From Oscillospiraceae bacterium (GTDB lineage Bacteria; Bacillota; Clostridia; Christensenellales; QALW01): a stretch of DNA of 64,000 nucleotides. Positions 49,006 to 58,971 of this stretch are shown here, one piece after another. The stretch lies in contig CP091722.1 of the NCBI GenBank assembly GCA_022009755.1, positions 70,001 to 134,000 on the forward strand, written 5' to 3'. The position numbers and the translations under genes were made by a program. Position 1 is the stretch's first letter. Every line of letters begins with the position of its first letter. The notes below the pieces were generated by a model that was not told the DNA's origin, ran no database searches, and saw only the letters and a program-made list of their open reading frames with translations.

Positions 49006-49463
49006 AAAAACGGCAATAAAAATACTTTTTGTCATCTATTGTGTTGTGATGATGCAGCTTCTGTTTTTCAGATTTCCGAGCACACGTGCTATGCCGTATT
49101 GGCAGATTATTCGGGAAAATATAAACATAATCCCTTTGGCAACAATCCGTGATCAGATATATCTCATCTTGCATGAAACCAATCACATTACGGTGCATTA
49201 TGCCTATCTCAATCTGCTTGGAAACATTATTGTCTTTATTCCGTTCGGTATTTCTGCCGTTGCTTGGCAACAAAACCAAAAAGCCGGGCTGGGTACTCTT
49301 TATAGCTTTTGCAGTTTTTCTTGCAGTCGAGGCCGTTCAACTCTTTTCCTTGACCGGACGGGCGTATATTGACGATGTGCTGCTTAATCTGCTCGGCTGT
49401 TTGTTTGGATATTGCCTGTGGCGAACAGGCAACGCATTACATAAGCGAAGACTGAGCAAATGA
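48992..49463 (+). CDS. VanZ-family membrane protein (one frameshift)
   Basis: About 157 residues, four or so transmembrane helices. VanZ features include N-I-I-P-L-A-T-I near residue 45, L-L-G-N-I-I-V-F-I-P-F-G and the C-terminal R-A-Y-I-D-D-V-L-L-N-L-L-G. The frame breaks near 49252-49262 in a short T-run. ATG 48992 follows AGAGGAGAG. VanZ proteins are linked to glycopeptide or lipoglycopeptide tolerance; the role in this cluster is unclear. Confidence 0.85.
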
Positions 49464-49601
49464 CGGAAAGCCTAAAGAACTGCTCTTGCGAACAGTAAAG
49501 CGTTTGCCTAAGTACGGTTTTCCGACCGCCGAGCGCTTTCGGGACGAGACGCATCCTGAAGCAGCGCGAATAAAGCGAAGCGGCAAAGGAGGCAGAAAAG
49601 C

Positions 49602-49759
49602 ATGAGAAAATATTCTTCGGTATTGTGAAGAAGCTGTTTGCTGTTTTACTGAAGCTTTCACTGAAGGAAACAGCCGCTTCGCTTATTATCGGGTCATTGG
49701 AGCTTTTGGCAGCGATTTTCGGTCCGTTCGGAACCGTCAAAAACAGGCAGAGCGTTTAA
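49602..49759 (+). CDS. small membrane-associated protein (one frameshift)
   Basis: AAAGGAGG precedes ATG 49602. Adding one A to the AAAA run after the second codon gives a roughly 52-residue protein (M-R-K-I-F-F-G-I-V-K-K-L then L-I-I-G-S-L-E-L-L-A-A-I-F-G-P-F-G) with one amphipathic or membrane helix. As sequenced it stops after eight residues. No family recognised. Confidence 0.45.
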
Positions 49760-49887
49760 TGAGAGGATTGAAAATAAGATGTTTTTTAATTCGGACAAAA
49801 AAGCAATACAGATAAAGAGAAAACCGTAAACATGAGCATTGTTCCTGATTGCAAGAGCTTGCAGAAAAATTAAAGGAGGAAACTGAC

Positions 49888-50106
49888 ATGATGACGACTT
49901 ACGAACACTGTGAACACTGCGGACGACTCATACCGGAGGGCGATGTTTACTGTGGTTTTTGCCGCGGTATTGCGGAAACGGATATTTCCGATTTTGATAT
50001 GATCCATGATCCGGAAACAGATCCGCTGCCGCATCATGAATTTCCGGAAAACGACCAACGACCGTTTTCTTTGAAAAATGCAAGGAAACCGAGAACTAAC
50101 AGGTAG
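49888..50106 (+). CDS. small zinc-ribbon protein
   Basis: A 72-residue protein. Two CxxC pairs (C-E-H-C-G-R and C-G-F-C) within the first 30 residues form a zinc ribbon; an acidic His-rich tail follows. AAAGGAGG lies just before ATG 49888 (a second ATG follows at once). Function unknown. Confidence 0.7.
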   Translation: MMTTYEHCEHCGRLIPEGDVYCGFCRGIAETDISDFDMIHDPETDPLPHHEFPENDQRPFSLKNARKPRTNR

Positions 50107-50184
50107 GAAGAACGAAAACAAAAGCCGACCGTGCGAAACTGTCGGCTCCCGGATGGAAAACTGTTTTAAAATGTAGCGACTGCA

Positions 50185-50323
50185 GCGCACGGCCTGCGCA
50201 CAATTATGCTTGCCGATGCGGCACATATCCGGGAGCCGGAAGCCGTCCGGAAAAACCGCCGGGCACAGCACTCCGGCGAGAAGGGGTGCACACAGATGCA
50301 TACCTTTGACGATGTAAAAAACT
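50185..50323 (+). pseudogene. fragment of an MBL-fold RNA-processing exonuclease
   Basis: The frame reads L-A-D-A-A-H-I-R-E-P-E-A-V-R-K-N-R-R, then M-H-T-F-D-D-V. This resembles the beta-CASP segment of metallo-beta-lactamase RNA exonucleases (D-S-A-H-I-Q-E-x-E-A and L-Y-T-x-x-D-V). Nothing of the metal site or C-terminus is nearby, so it is a remnant or a chance match. A weak hairpin AGCCGAC / GTCGGCT lies upstream near 50122-50147. Confidence 0.35.
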
Positions 50324-50403
50324 TAAGTCGGAAAAGGCGATTAAGAAGTACAACAAGCGGTGAGATATCAGCTTGAATAAATTTACGAAAGGCAGGAGAA
50401 ATT

Positions 50404-50562
50404 ATGAAGTATATTTGCAGCGTTTGCGGCTTCGTATATGACGAGGAGATGGGCTGCCCCGAAGAGGGAGTAGCTTCCGGTACAGCATGGGAGAATATTC
50501 CCGACGATTTTGTCTGTCCTCTCTGCGGAGTCGGTAAAGACGAATTTGACATGGAAACATAG
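50404..50562 (+). CDS. rubredoxin
   Basis: A 52-residue one-iron electron carrier with C-S-V-C-G-F near residue 5 and C-P-L-C-G-V near 39, plus conserved Y-D and [16 protein letters not shown] precedes ATG 50404. It ends 17 nt before the flavodiiron gene. It should carry electrons to rubrerythrin, desulfoferrodoxin and the flavodiiron protein. Confidence 0.96.
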   Translation: MKYICSVCGFVYDEEMGCPEEGVASGTAWENIPDDFVCPLCGVGKDEFDMET

Positions 50563-50579
50563 TAAGGGAGGAAGCAAGC

Positions 50580-52365
50580 ATGATAGCCAAGGATATTTAC
50601 TGCATCGGGGTAAACGATCATAGAATCGATCTTTTTGAAAGTCAGTATACGGTGCCGAACGGCGTGTCCTATAATTCCTATGTTATCACGGACGGCAAGA
50701 TTGCCGTGATGGATACCGTAGATGCAGCTTTTACGCACGAATGGCTTGATAATCTGGAAACGGTTCTCGGCGGCAGGAAGCCTGATTATCTGGTGATTCA
50801 GCATATGGAGCCGGATCATTCGGCAAGCATAGCTGTTTTTAAGAAGAATTATCCCGATACTGCCATTGTGGCGACATCAAAGGCATTTGCCATGATGCAT
50901 CAGTTTTGGGAAGGATTTCACAGAAAACCGCACAGTTGTCTCTGACGGCGACACGCTGTCGCTTGGAACACACATCCTGCATTTTGTCGCAGCCCCTATG
51001 GTGCATTGGCCGGAGGTCATCGTTAGTTATGAGGAGACGGAAAAAATTCTTTTCTCTGCAGATGCATTCGGCAAGTTCGGTGCGCTTGATGTAAGAGAAG
51101 ATTGGGCGGACGAAGCAAGACGGTACTATATCGGTATCGTCGGTAAGTACGGCAGGCAGGTGCAGGCGCTTTTGAAAAAGGCGGCGGCTCTTGATATACG
51201 CATTATCTGTCCGCTGCACGGCCCCGTATTAAGCGAGAATCTCGGTTATTATCTTAATCTGTACAACACATGGTCGTCTTATGCTGTTGAAGCCGACGGT
51301 ATTGTTGTTGCATACACCTCGGTTTACGGAAACACCAAAAGAGCGGTTGAAAGGCTTATCTCCGGACTGCGTGCGAACGGCTGTCCGAACATTGCGGTAT
51401 ATGACCTTGCACGCTGCGATATGTCCGCCGCCGTTGCCGATGCCTTCCGCTACGGAAAACTGGTTCTTGCAACCACTACCTACAATGCCGATATATTTCC
51501 GCCGATGCGTCATTTTATTGAGGCATTGACCGAGCGGAATTATCAGAAGCGCACGGTTGCTCTGATCGAGAACGGCTCATGGGCACCGCTTGCAGCCAAG
51601 GTTATGCGCGGAATGCTTGAAAATTCTGCGGACATTACCTTTACATCTAACACGGTGAAGCTGCTTTCTGCACCTGATGCAGACAGCAACAAACAGCTTG
51701 ACGCTCTCGCGGAGGAGCTTTGCCGTGAGTATCTGGCAAGGCAGGATGAAACCGCGAATAAAAACGATCTGTCGGCTCTTTTCAATCTGGGCTACGGGCT
51801 GTATGTTGTCACCTCTAACGACGGCAAAAAGGACAACGGTCTTATCGTCAACACCGTGTCACAGGTCACAAATACACCCAACCGTATTGCTGTGACAATA
51901 AACAAAGAAAACTACTCCCATCACATCATAAAACAGACAGGCATTATGAATGTTAACTGCCTGAGCACCGACGCACCGTTTTCGGTATTTGAAACATTCG
52001 GCTTCCAAAGCGGCAGAACGGCGGATAAATTTGCATCCTGTGAACCTCTTCGCAGCGATAACGGATTGGTCTTTCTGCCCAAATATATAAATTCATTTAT
52101 GTCGCTGAAGGTTATGCAGTATGTCGACTTTGATACCCACGGTATGTTTATCTGCGAGATCACCGAGGCGCGTGTCATCTCAGACAGAGAGACTATGACT
52201 TATACCTATTATCAGAAGCATGTCAAACCGAAACCTCAAACCGAGGGCAGGAAAGGGTATGTCTGCAAGGTGTGCGGATATGTATATGAGGGAGAAGAAC
52301 TGCCGGAGGATTTCATATGTCCGCTGTGCAAGCACGGAGCTGCGGATTTTGAACCGATCGGTTGA
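50580..52365 (+). CDS. flavodiiron protein with fused flavin-reductase and rubredoxin domains (one frameshift)
   Basis: A 594-residue oxygen/NO reductase after repair. Domains in order are a metallo-beta-lactamase diiron domain (H-M-E-P-D-H-S, ligand motif), flavodoxin (Y-T-S-V-Y-G-N-T), flavin-reductase-like FMN domain (about residues 395-550) and C-terminal rubredoxin (C-K-V-C-G-Y, C-P-L-C-K-H). This four-part layout lets one chain take electrons to the diiron site. The frame breaks near 50920 by one extra base; removing it gives 595 codons. GGGAGG precedes ATG 50580. Confidence 0.93.
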
Positions 52366-52797
52366 TCGAGAACCCTGCGAAGGAGCAATAAATGTTTTAC
52401 ATCGTTTCCGCATTATTATAACGGCGGCAGGATTATTTTTCAATGGAATTTGCCGCCAAGGGCAACTGTGCCTATACGATGGCAGGGCTACCTGTCACAG
52501 CGGAAGGAAAAAAGCGAACTACCCGGCTTAAGAAAGATTGCAGCAGAAATAAAAGGACTCGGGAATACCCTATTGCAAAGACAAGCCACCATATATTTCA
52601 GCAGAGGCGAATCGCAGTAAAATGCGGCTCGCCTTTTCTTTTCTGCTGCGGTGGCAGTTTGAAAAAATCGCAAAAATAAATCTATCGCTTTATAAACCCT
52701 TGTGTTTTTTTAAGAAATATGCTATAATCATTCCTACGGTCAAAGTCGGCTGTTCCTATTTTCCGAGTAAATTCCTTTTTGAATCGAGGCTGACGGT
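52366..52797. other. intergenic region with terminator and promoter
   Basis: No convincing gene is present. A hairpin with AGGCGA.TCGC and GCG..CTCGCCT arms (52605-52634) is followed by TTTTCTTTTC and is a probable terminator. A promoter for the XRE gene has TTGTGT (52700-52705) and TATAAT (52723-52728), spacer 17 bp. Confidence 0.65.
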
Positions 52798-53010
52798 ATG
52801 AATATAAGCTATAAAAAACTCTGGAAATTGCTGATTGACAGGGATATGAAAAAGAAAGACCTTGAAAAGGCTGCGGGCATCAGCAACTATGTCATTTCCA
52901 AAATGACCAGGAATGAAAACATCACGGTTGAAACCGTGGGAAAGATCTGCAAAGCACTGAATTGTACGCCTAATGACATGATGGAATTTGTGTCCGACAA
53001 GGAGCTTTGA
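52798..53010 (+). CDS. XRE-family (Cro/C1-type) regulator
   Basis: A 70-residue protein that is a single helix-turn-helix domain: D-M-K-K-K-D-L-E-K-A-A-G-I-S, then N-Y-V-I-S-K-M-T-R-N-E-N-I-T and A-L-N-C-T-P-N-D. This YozG-like size and pattern is common in Clostridia. The ribosome site is weak. It lies 107 nt upstream of the sensor gene; a regulatory link is possible but unproven. Confidence 0.88.
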   Translation: MNISYKKLWKLLIDRDMKKKDLEKAAGISNYVISKMTRNENITVETVGKICKALNCTPNDMMEFVSDKEL

Positions 53011-53117
53011 TGATGCCTTAGTATACTGTCTTTGGTAAATGCACATTTGGAATCGCCTTGCCGGAAAACACATAAAATCGTCAAGGGACCGATCCTTGTC
53101 TTCGAGAGAGAAAGCGA

Positions 53118-54753
53118 GTGATTCACCCAATGAAACGGAAAACGAAACGGTTGCTCCCGATGATCCTTGTTTTTACGATCATTACGGCGGCTTATTCTTG
53201 CAGAATGTTTGCCATGTTCGACATAGGCGGTGTTTACATAAACTATATCCGTGCGCTGCTTTATTTGTTGCTGTTTGCCCTGTGGGGCTTTTCCCTCGAC
53301 CGGCGCATTATACAGAAGCAGGCGCTGCACTGCCTGCGTCTGACAGCGGCGCTGATGCTGGTGTGGCTTATTTTGCGCACGCTGAAATATGAGTTTGTCA
53401 CCGATCTGACAGTGGCGCGGTACATTTGGTATCTCTACTATTTACCCATGCTTTTTATACCGCTGCTGGGAGTGTATATTGCGCTGTCTCTGGGGAAATC
53501 GGAGGAATACCGTCTGACCGGAAGGATCAGCGCTTTGGCAATCATTCCGGCTGTGCTGTTTTTGTTGGTGATTACCAACGACCTGCACCAGCAGATGTTT
53601 GCATTCGACAGCGGTGTGCCGGGAGAACCGAACAATTATTCCTATTCCCACGGTCCCGTTTACTTCTGCTGCCTCGGCTGGATGGTGACCTGCATGTTTT
53701 TTTCGCTTATCCTCCTTTTGAAGAAAAGCCGCATTCCGAGCAGCCCCAAAAAGAAGCTCACACCGTTTGTTATAGGCTGCGTAACGGTTCTGTACGGGAT
53801 TTTGTATCTGTTGGGACTGCCGGCTATACGCCGGTGGTTCGGCGATATGAATGTGATGCTGTGCCTTCTGTATGCTGCGATTTATGAAAGCTGTATACGC
53901 TGCCGGATGATACAGTCCAATACAGGCTATGTCGAGCTTTTCGAGGCAACGACACTGGCGGCATGCATCGCGGACCGCGACGGAAATATCATTCTCCGTT
54001 CCCATGCTGCAGATGAAGATATTATTTGCCCTAAGGAGGGGCTTCAGATTATCCGTTTCAACGGAATACGTATTTCTTCGGCACCGATCAGCGGAGGATA
54101 TGCCGTTTGGCAGGATAATGTTCGGCCTCTGACCGAGCTTCGCACAAGGTTGAGCGAAAACAAGGCCAAAATAAAGCAATAAAGAGAAATTGCAGGAAGC
54201 ATATCTCATACAGAAAAAACTGAATGAGTTGACCGAAAAAAAACGTATTTATAAAGAATTAGAGGCAAAATACGGAAAGCAGATAAGCAGAATAGGGCAA
54301 CTGCTGAAACAATGTGAGGGCGCAAAGCCTGCCGAAATACAAAACCTGCTGAAAAGAATCCTTCTGCTTGGTACTTACATCAAGCGCGGTGCCAATCTGT
54401 ATTTTCTCTGCATGGAATATGAGCTTTTGCCGCAGCAGGAGCTTCGGCTGACTGTGGACGAGGCGGTGAGGGTTGTGACCGCTTGCGGCACGGAGTGCAG
54501 TGTGGTTTATCATACAACAAAACCGATGCTTTCGGCGGAGGTGGTGCGCTTATTCGATCTTTTGAAGATTGTTGCGGAAACAACGATAAACGGGCTGCAG
54601 TCGCTGTTTATATCAGTGTCCGACAGCGAGATGGATCTGTCGGTGGAGTGCACCGCGGATCTGTCATCCCTCGTTTCTTCGAATGTAACCGTAACGCGGG
54701 AGGACGGCTTATGGCTTATTCGTACGCTGATAGGAGGAGTGAACGGTGCATAG
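53118..54753 (+). CDS. 7TM sensor protein lacking a clear kinase core (one frameshift)
   Basis: About 544 residues when joined. Seven or eight transmembrane helices fill the first 250 residues (7TM histidine-kinase N-terminal type). A short PAS-like linker follows, then a long coiled coil (Q-K-K-L-N-E-L-T-E-K-K-R-I) and a DHp-like helix pair with L-L-G-T-Y-I-K-R-G-A-N where a phospho-His would be expected. The last 150 residues could be a degenerate ATPase fold but show no N-box or G-boxes. The frame breaks near 54165-54180. GTG 53118 or ATG 53130 may be the start. Confidence 0.75.
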
Positions 54754-55705
54754 AAGAATAAAACGCTTAGGTTTCAATGCCATCAAAGAGAGCTTTGACC
54801 GACTTCCCACTGCCGCATGTTTTTTTGATCGCACGGGCAGTATCGTTCTCTGCAACCGGCAGATGTATAAATTGAGCCGACAGCTGCTTGACAGCGATAT
54901 GCAGTATTTGGGTGAGGTCGAGCAAGCACTGTCTGATCTTCCGAATGGCATTGTACAGATTCCGGATGTAGAGAATACTTATCGATTTCCGGACAAATGT
55001 ATGGAAATTTGAAAAAACCGAGGTCACCGATCGGTACGGAGAGAGTTATATACAGCTCACCGCCGCCGATGTTACGGAACTGCAGCGTGCTTTGGTGCAG
55101 CTTACCTTCGACAGCAGAAAACTGGAGGAGGATTCGGAGAAATTGAAGCAGCTTTCCGATAATGTCGGGGCATTAGCACGGGAAAGGAACGGCTTGCCGT
55201 AAAATCGGCCATGCACGACAATCTTGCTTCATGCATTACATTGACGAAGCAGTACATGACAGGCGAAATTGACGGTATTGATGCGGATATTGTGTGCCGT
55301 GAATGGGAGAAAGTCATTGCCTTTCGGGATGCAATCGGTCTGTCGGCAAAGGAAAAACTGCTTGACAGTGCAAAGACGGGCGGCGTGACCGTGAGGATAA
55401 GAGGCGAAGACCCGACGGGCGGTGAGGCAGAGCTGATGTACACCGCCATGCAGGTCTGCTTGACCAACGCTATTCAGCACGCCAACGCGACCGAGGTTTC
55501 TGCGAATATTTGGGAGAACGAACGCAGCTATACAGTAGTGATACGCAATAACGGCAAACCGCCGGAGAAAAAGATTACGGAGGGCGGCGGTCCTACCAAT
55601 CTGCGCCACCGAATAGAAAATTCGGGCGGCAAGATGACGGTACAGAGCATGCCGGAGTTTTCTTTGGTGATTGAGATGCCGAAGCATGGAAATTCGGAGG
55701 AATAA
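54746..55705 (+). CDS. cytoplasmic sensor histidine kinase (two frameshifts)
   Basis: About 319 residues. A PAS-like N-domain (P-T-A-A-C-F-F-D-R-T-G-S-I) and coiled coil are followed by a dimerisation helix with A-M-H-D-N-L-A-S-C (candidate phospho-His). An NarX/LiaS-type ATPase has N-box C-L-T-N-A-I-Q-H-A-N-A-T and G-G-G-P-T-N-L-R-H-R. Breaks near 54995-55005 and 55190-55205 compensate in total length (960 nt). The GTG start overlaps the previous gene by 8 nt, so the membrane sensor and kinase are coupled. Confidence 0.82.
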
Positions 55706-55708
55706 TCT

Positions 55709-56362
55709 ATGGCTGTAAGAAAAATACTGATTGTTGAAGATCAGGCATTGGCAAGAACATATCTGTGCTCCTGCGTGGAAAAGTGTACGGATTGCGAGGT
55801 CGCGGGCACGCTGTCCCGTGCCGATGCGGCTCTTCGTCATTGCAGCGAGGGGCACATCGATCTCATTCTCATGGATATATGCACCGAAAGTGACTCGGAC
55901 GGTCTGGCTGCTGCCGAATCGATCAAGAAGTTCTATCCCGGGATAAAGATCGTTATGGTGACATCTATGTTGGAGGGACGATTTCTTGATCGGGCAAAAA
56001 AAATCGGCGCCGACAGCTTCTGGTATAAGGATTCACCTTCGGGTGACCTTGTGAGCGTGATCGAAGGCACTCTTTCGGGTAAGCGCTTCTGGCCGGACAG
56101 TGTACCGAGTGTGCAGCTCGGCAATACGCTTTCCTGCGAACTGTCCGACCGTGAGATGGAAACCCTGCGCCTGCTTTGTGAGGGAAAAACCAATGCCGAG
56201 ATTGCCGCAAAACTGAATGTGGCCGAATCCTCGGTGCGAACCTACATTAACCGAATGTTGGAAAAAACAGGTTATACAAACCGCAACCGCCTGATAATCG
56301 CAGCCGTTGGCAAACGGATGGTAGTATCCGGATGCTGGCCGGAAGAACACGAAGAAATCTAA
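55709..56362 (+). CDS. NarL/FixJ-family response regulator
   Basis: A 217-residue regulator. The receiver pocket is V-E-D-Q, the phosphoacceptor Asp is in L-I-L-M-D-I-C and the Lys in W-Y-K-D-S. A LuxR-type helix-turn-helix has L-S-D-R-E-M-E-T-L-R-L, N-A-E-I-A-A-K-L-N-V-A-E-S-S-V-R-T-Y. It starts 3 nt after the kinase. Confidence 0.94.
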   Translation: MAVRKILIVEDQALARTYLCSCVEKCTDCEVAGTLSRADAALRHCSEGHIDLILMDICTESDSDGLAAAESIKKFYPGIKIVMVTSMLEGRFLDRAKKIGADSFWYKDSPSGDLVSVIEGTLSGKRFWPDSVPSVQLGNTLSCELSDREMETLRLLCEGKTNAEIAAKLNVAESSVRTYINRMLEKTGYTNRNRLIIAAVGKRMVVSGCWPEEHEEI

Positions 56363-56403
56363 TATATTCGCGGCAAATGCGACGGTTGTATACATTCATT
56401 CGC

Positions 56404-56442
56404 AGCCGTCCGGCTTATAAAAAAAGTCGGGCGGCTTTATTG
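56404..56442 (+). terminator. terminator after the split-sensor operon
   Basis: AGCCGTCCGGC pairs with GTCGGGCGGCT (two wobbles), followed by TTTATTGTT. Confidence 0.7.
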
Positions 56443-56498
56443 TTGTCCGAAGAAAAACAGCGGCGTGTTCATAATTTGTTTACATTTTAAGCCGAATT

Positions 56499-56545
56499 TG
56501 TCCTCGATTGTGAGGACAGACAAAGCACTTTTTCTTTGATATAAT
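56499..56545 (+). promoter_or_regulatory. promoter with palindrome TGTCCTC-N6-GAGGACA
   Basis: A 7-bp perfect inverted repeat at 56499-56518 lies directly upstream of a TATAAT -10 (56540-56545), covering the -35 region, which itself lacks a consensus hexamer. This suggests an activator site, perhaps for the LuxR-type regulator encoded upstream. Confidence 0.6.
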
Positions 56546-56609
56546 GGTAACGAAAATAAAACGGAATAAGTCCATCAGGAATAATAATATAGGAAGGGGG
56601 GATGGTTCG

Positions 56610-56993
56610 ATGCAAAAAATTGTGGTCGACATGCAGAATTTTCTGTTTGCCGATTCCGTGGCGGCTGCTTTCAAGAATTCGGACTATGATATCGATGTAG
56701 TCCGTGCAGAGTCGCCTAAGGATACCGTCGAACTGTGTCAGGTGTACAAACCGTTTGTTCTTGTGATGGAAGTAACAGGCTATACCCCGTGGCTGCTTTG
56801 CGAAAGGCTTAAGCTTCGTGATGAGGTAAAGGCGGTGTGTCCATATTGCAAAATCGCCCTCATTGTGGACTCCAATACCGAAAAGCAGGCGGCGAAGGAC
56901 ATCCGGGATGCCAAAAAAAACGGTTTTATCGATCAGTTCTTTTACGGTTCTATGACTGCGGAATATCTGATGGATCAGATTTATGCGATGTGA
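56610..56993 (+). CDS. stand-alone receiver-like protein
   Basis: A 127-residue protein with the alpha/beta layout of a response-regulator receiver: strand I-V-V-D-M-Q-N, central V-L-V-M-E-V-T where the phospho-Asp would be Glu, and a late K-K-N-G-F-I-D-Q-F-F. The Asp-to-Glu change suggests it does not accept phosphate. There is no output domain. ATG 56610 follows GGAAGGGGG. It may be an unphosphorylated partner of the sensor system upstream. Confidence 0.65.
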   Translation: MQKIVVDMQNFLFADSVAAAFKNSDYDIDVVRAESPKDTVELCQVYKPFVLVMEVTGYTPWLLCERLKLRDEVKAVCPYCKIALIVDSNTEKQAAKDIRDAKKNGFIDQFFYGSMTAEYLMDQIYAM

Positions 56994-57195
56994 GCAAGCA
57001 ACAAAACACAGAAAGCAGCATATGCAACTATCCGAATATAATCAAGCAGAAGCATGTTTCCTGAAAAGAGCATGGCAACCGGAGCATTACTTAAGGCCGA
57101 GGATACAAAGACATCGGATTGAACGGCAAATTTCATGGTTTTTGAGCGATGCATGAGCGGCTTTCGCGGCCGGATAAATTGAAAGGAGGAGACAG

Positions 57196-57474
57196 ATGCG
57201 CGGGACAAAACGAAAAGGCGGATTTTTTCTTTGTTTGGCTTTTAATATGCTGATTAATTTTGTGGGATTGATTCCGTCAGTAATTTTGCTCATCCTGCAC
57301 TTTTGGCTGAACATATCGGTATGGTGGGCGATCGGTGCATTTGCCGCATGGGTTGTATATCTCATCCTGTGGATGGTATTTATAGGCTGGGCAGGCAGAT
57401 GCGGCTCCGCACGCGACATTCCGAAAGAGAATAAAAATCCGTATTCCGTCGGGAATACGGAAAATAAACCGTAA
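57196..57474 (+). CDS. small two-helix membrane protein
   Basis: A 92-residue protein. Two transmembrane helices (about residues 15-37 and 40-65) contain conserved-looking Trp/Gly; a basic start and short hydrophilic tail complete it. AAAGGAGGAG precedes ATG 57196. The last codons contain a 9-bp hairpin CCGTATTCC-N4-GGAATACGG. It lies directly before the SPFH gene and may belong to that cluster. No family recognised. Confidence 0.75.
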   Translation: MRGTKRKGGFFLCLAFNMLINFVGLIPSVILLILHFWLNISVWWAIGAFAAWVVYLILWMVFIGWAGRCGSARDIPKENKNPYSVGNTENKP

Positions 57475-57551
57475 TCCGACGGCACAGGCCGGAGAAAATA
57501 TTCAAAAACATATTATTTAATCATTCCTGCAATACGAAAGGAGCAATTATT

Positions 57552-58963
57552 ATGGGTCTTATTAAAGCAGGCATAGGAGCCTTGGGCGGAACTCTTGCGG
57601 ATCAGTGGAAGGAATTCTTCTACTGTGAGTCAATGCCGAAAGAGGTGCTTGTCACCAAGGGACAAAAACGAGTCGGCGGACGTTCCTCAAATACGAAAGG
57701 AAGCGACAATATCATTTCAAACGGTTCCGGCATTGCCGTGGCGGACGGACAGTGTATGATTATTGTAGAGCAGGGGAAGGTAGTAGAGGTTTGCGCCGAA
57801 CCGGGAGAATTTACATACGACACCTCTACCGAACCGTCCATTTTTGCCGGAAATCTCGGGGAAAGCATTAAGGAAACCTTCAAAACCATCGGCAAACGTT
57901 TTACTTACGGCGGTGACACCGGCAAGGATCAGCGCGTTTACTATTTCAACACCAAGGAGCTTATCGACAACAAATTCGGCACCCCGAACCCCATACCCTT
58001 CCGTGTAGTGGACAGCAAGATCGGGCTGGATCTGGATGTATCGGTGCGCTGCTCCGGTGTGTATTCTTATAAGATTGCAGATCCGCTGCTGTTCTATACC
58101 AATGTATGCGGCAATGTGGAGAAGGAATATTCCCGTGACGAGCTGGACAGCCAGCTGAAAACCGAGTTTGTCAGTGCCTTGCAGCCAGCCTTCGGACGGC
58201 TGTCCGATTTGGAATTACGACCCAATCAGATAGTGACGCACAATACGGATCTTGAAATGCCATGAATGCGGCACTTTCGGAAAAATGGGGTGCACTGCGG
58301 GGATTAAAGGTTGTCAGCATAGCGATCGGTTCGGTTACCCTGCCGGACGAGGATGCAGAGATGATCAAGCAGGCGCAGCGTGTGGCCATCATGCGCGACC
58401 CCACTATGGCGGCGGCCACTTTGGTGGGAGCTCAGGCGGATGCCATGAAAACGGCGGCGGGCAATCAGGCCGGCGCCATGACCGGCTTTATGGGAATGGG
58501 CATGGCCATGAATGCGGGCGGCGGCATGAATACACAGAACCTGTTTGCAATGGGTCAGCAGCAAGAGCAGGCTAAGCAGCAGGCACCGGCGGCTCCTGCG
58601 GCGGGCGAGTGGAAATGCGCCTGCGGAACAGCAGTCGGCGGCAAATTCTGCCCGAACTGCGGAGCAAAGAAGCCGGAGCCGCAGCCAGCGGCAGATACTT
58701 GGAAGTGCTCCTGCGGCGCCGAGGCTGCCGGCAAATTCTGCCCTGAGTGCGGCAAGCCGAAACCTGCCGATGCAGCTGGCTGGACCTGCTCCTGCGGCAC
58801 TGTAAATCAAGGTAAGTTCTGCCAAAACTGCGGAGCAAAAAAGCCCGAGGGCGCACCTGTCTATCGCTGCGATAAATGCGGCTGGAAGCCGGAAGACCCG
58901 ATACATCCGCCGAAGTTCTGTCCCGAATGCGGAGATATATTTGACGATAATGACCGTAAATAA
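57552..58963 (+). CDS. SPFH/band-7 domain protein with four C-terminal zinc ribbons (YdjI-like; one frameshift)
   Basis: About 470 residues. The N-terminal 330 residues match the YdjI/virion-core-like SPFH family (start M-G-L-I-K-A-G, later E-P-G-E-F-T-Y and D-L-E-L-R-P-N-Q-I). A Met/Gly/Gln-rich linker is followed by four zinc ribbons (C-A-C-G...C-P-N-C, C-S-C-G...C-P-E-C, C-S-C-G...C-Q-N-C, C-D-K-C-G...C-P-E-C). The frame breaks near 58250-58258. In Bacillus subtilis YdjI works with YdjG, YdjH and PspA at stressed membranes; YdjG- and YdjH-like genes follow here. GAAAGGAG precedes ATG 57552. Confidence 0.88.
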
Positions 58964-58971
58964 ATAAGGCT

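Noticed and set aside
49779..49829. 16-codon ORF
   Set aside because: Too short and without a ribosome site.
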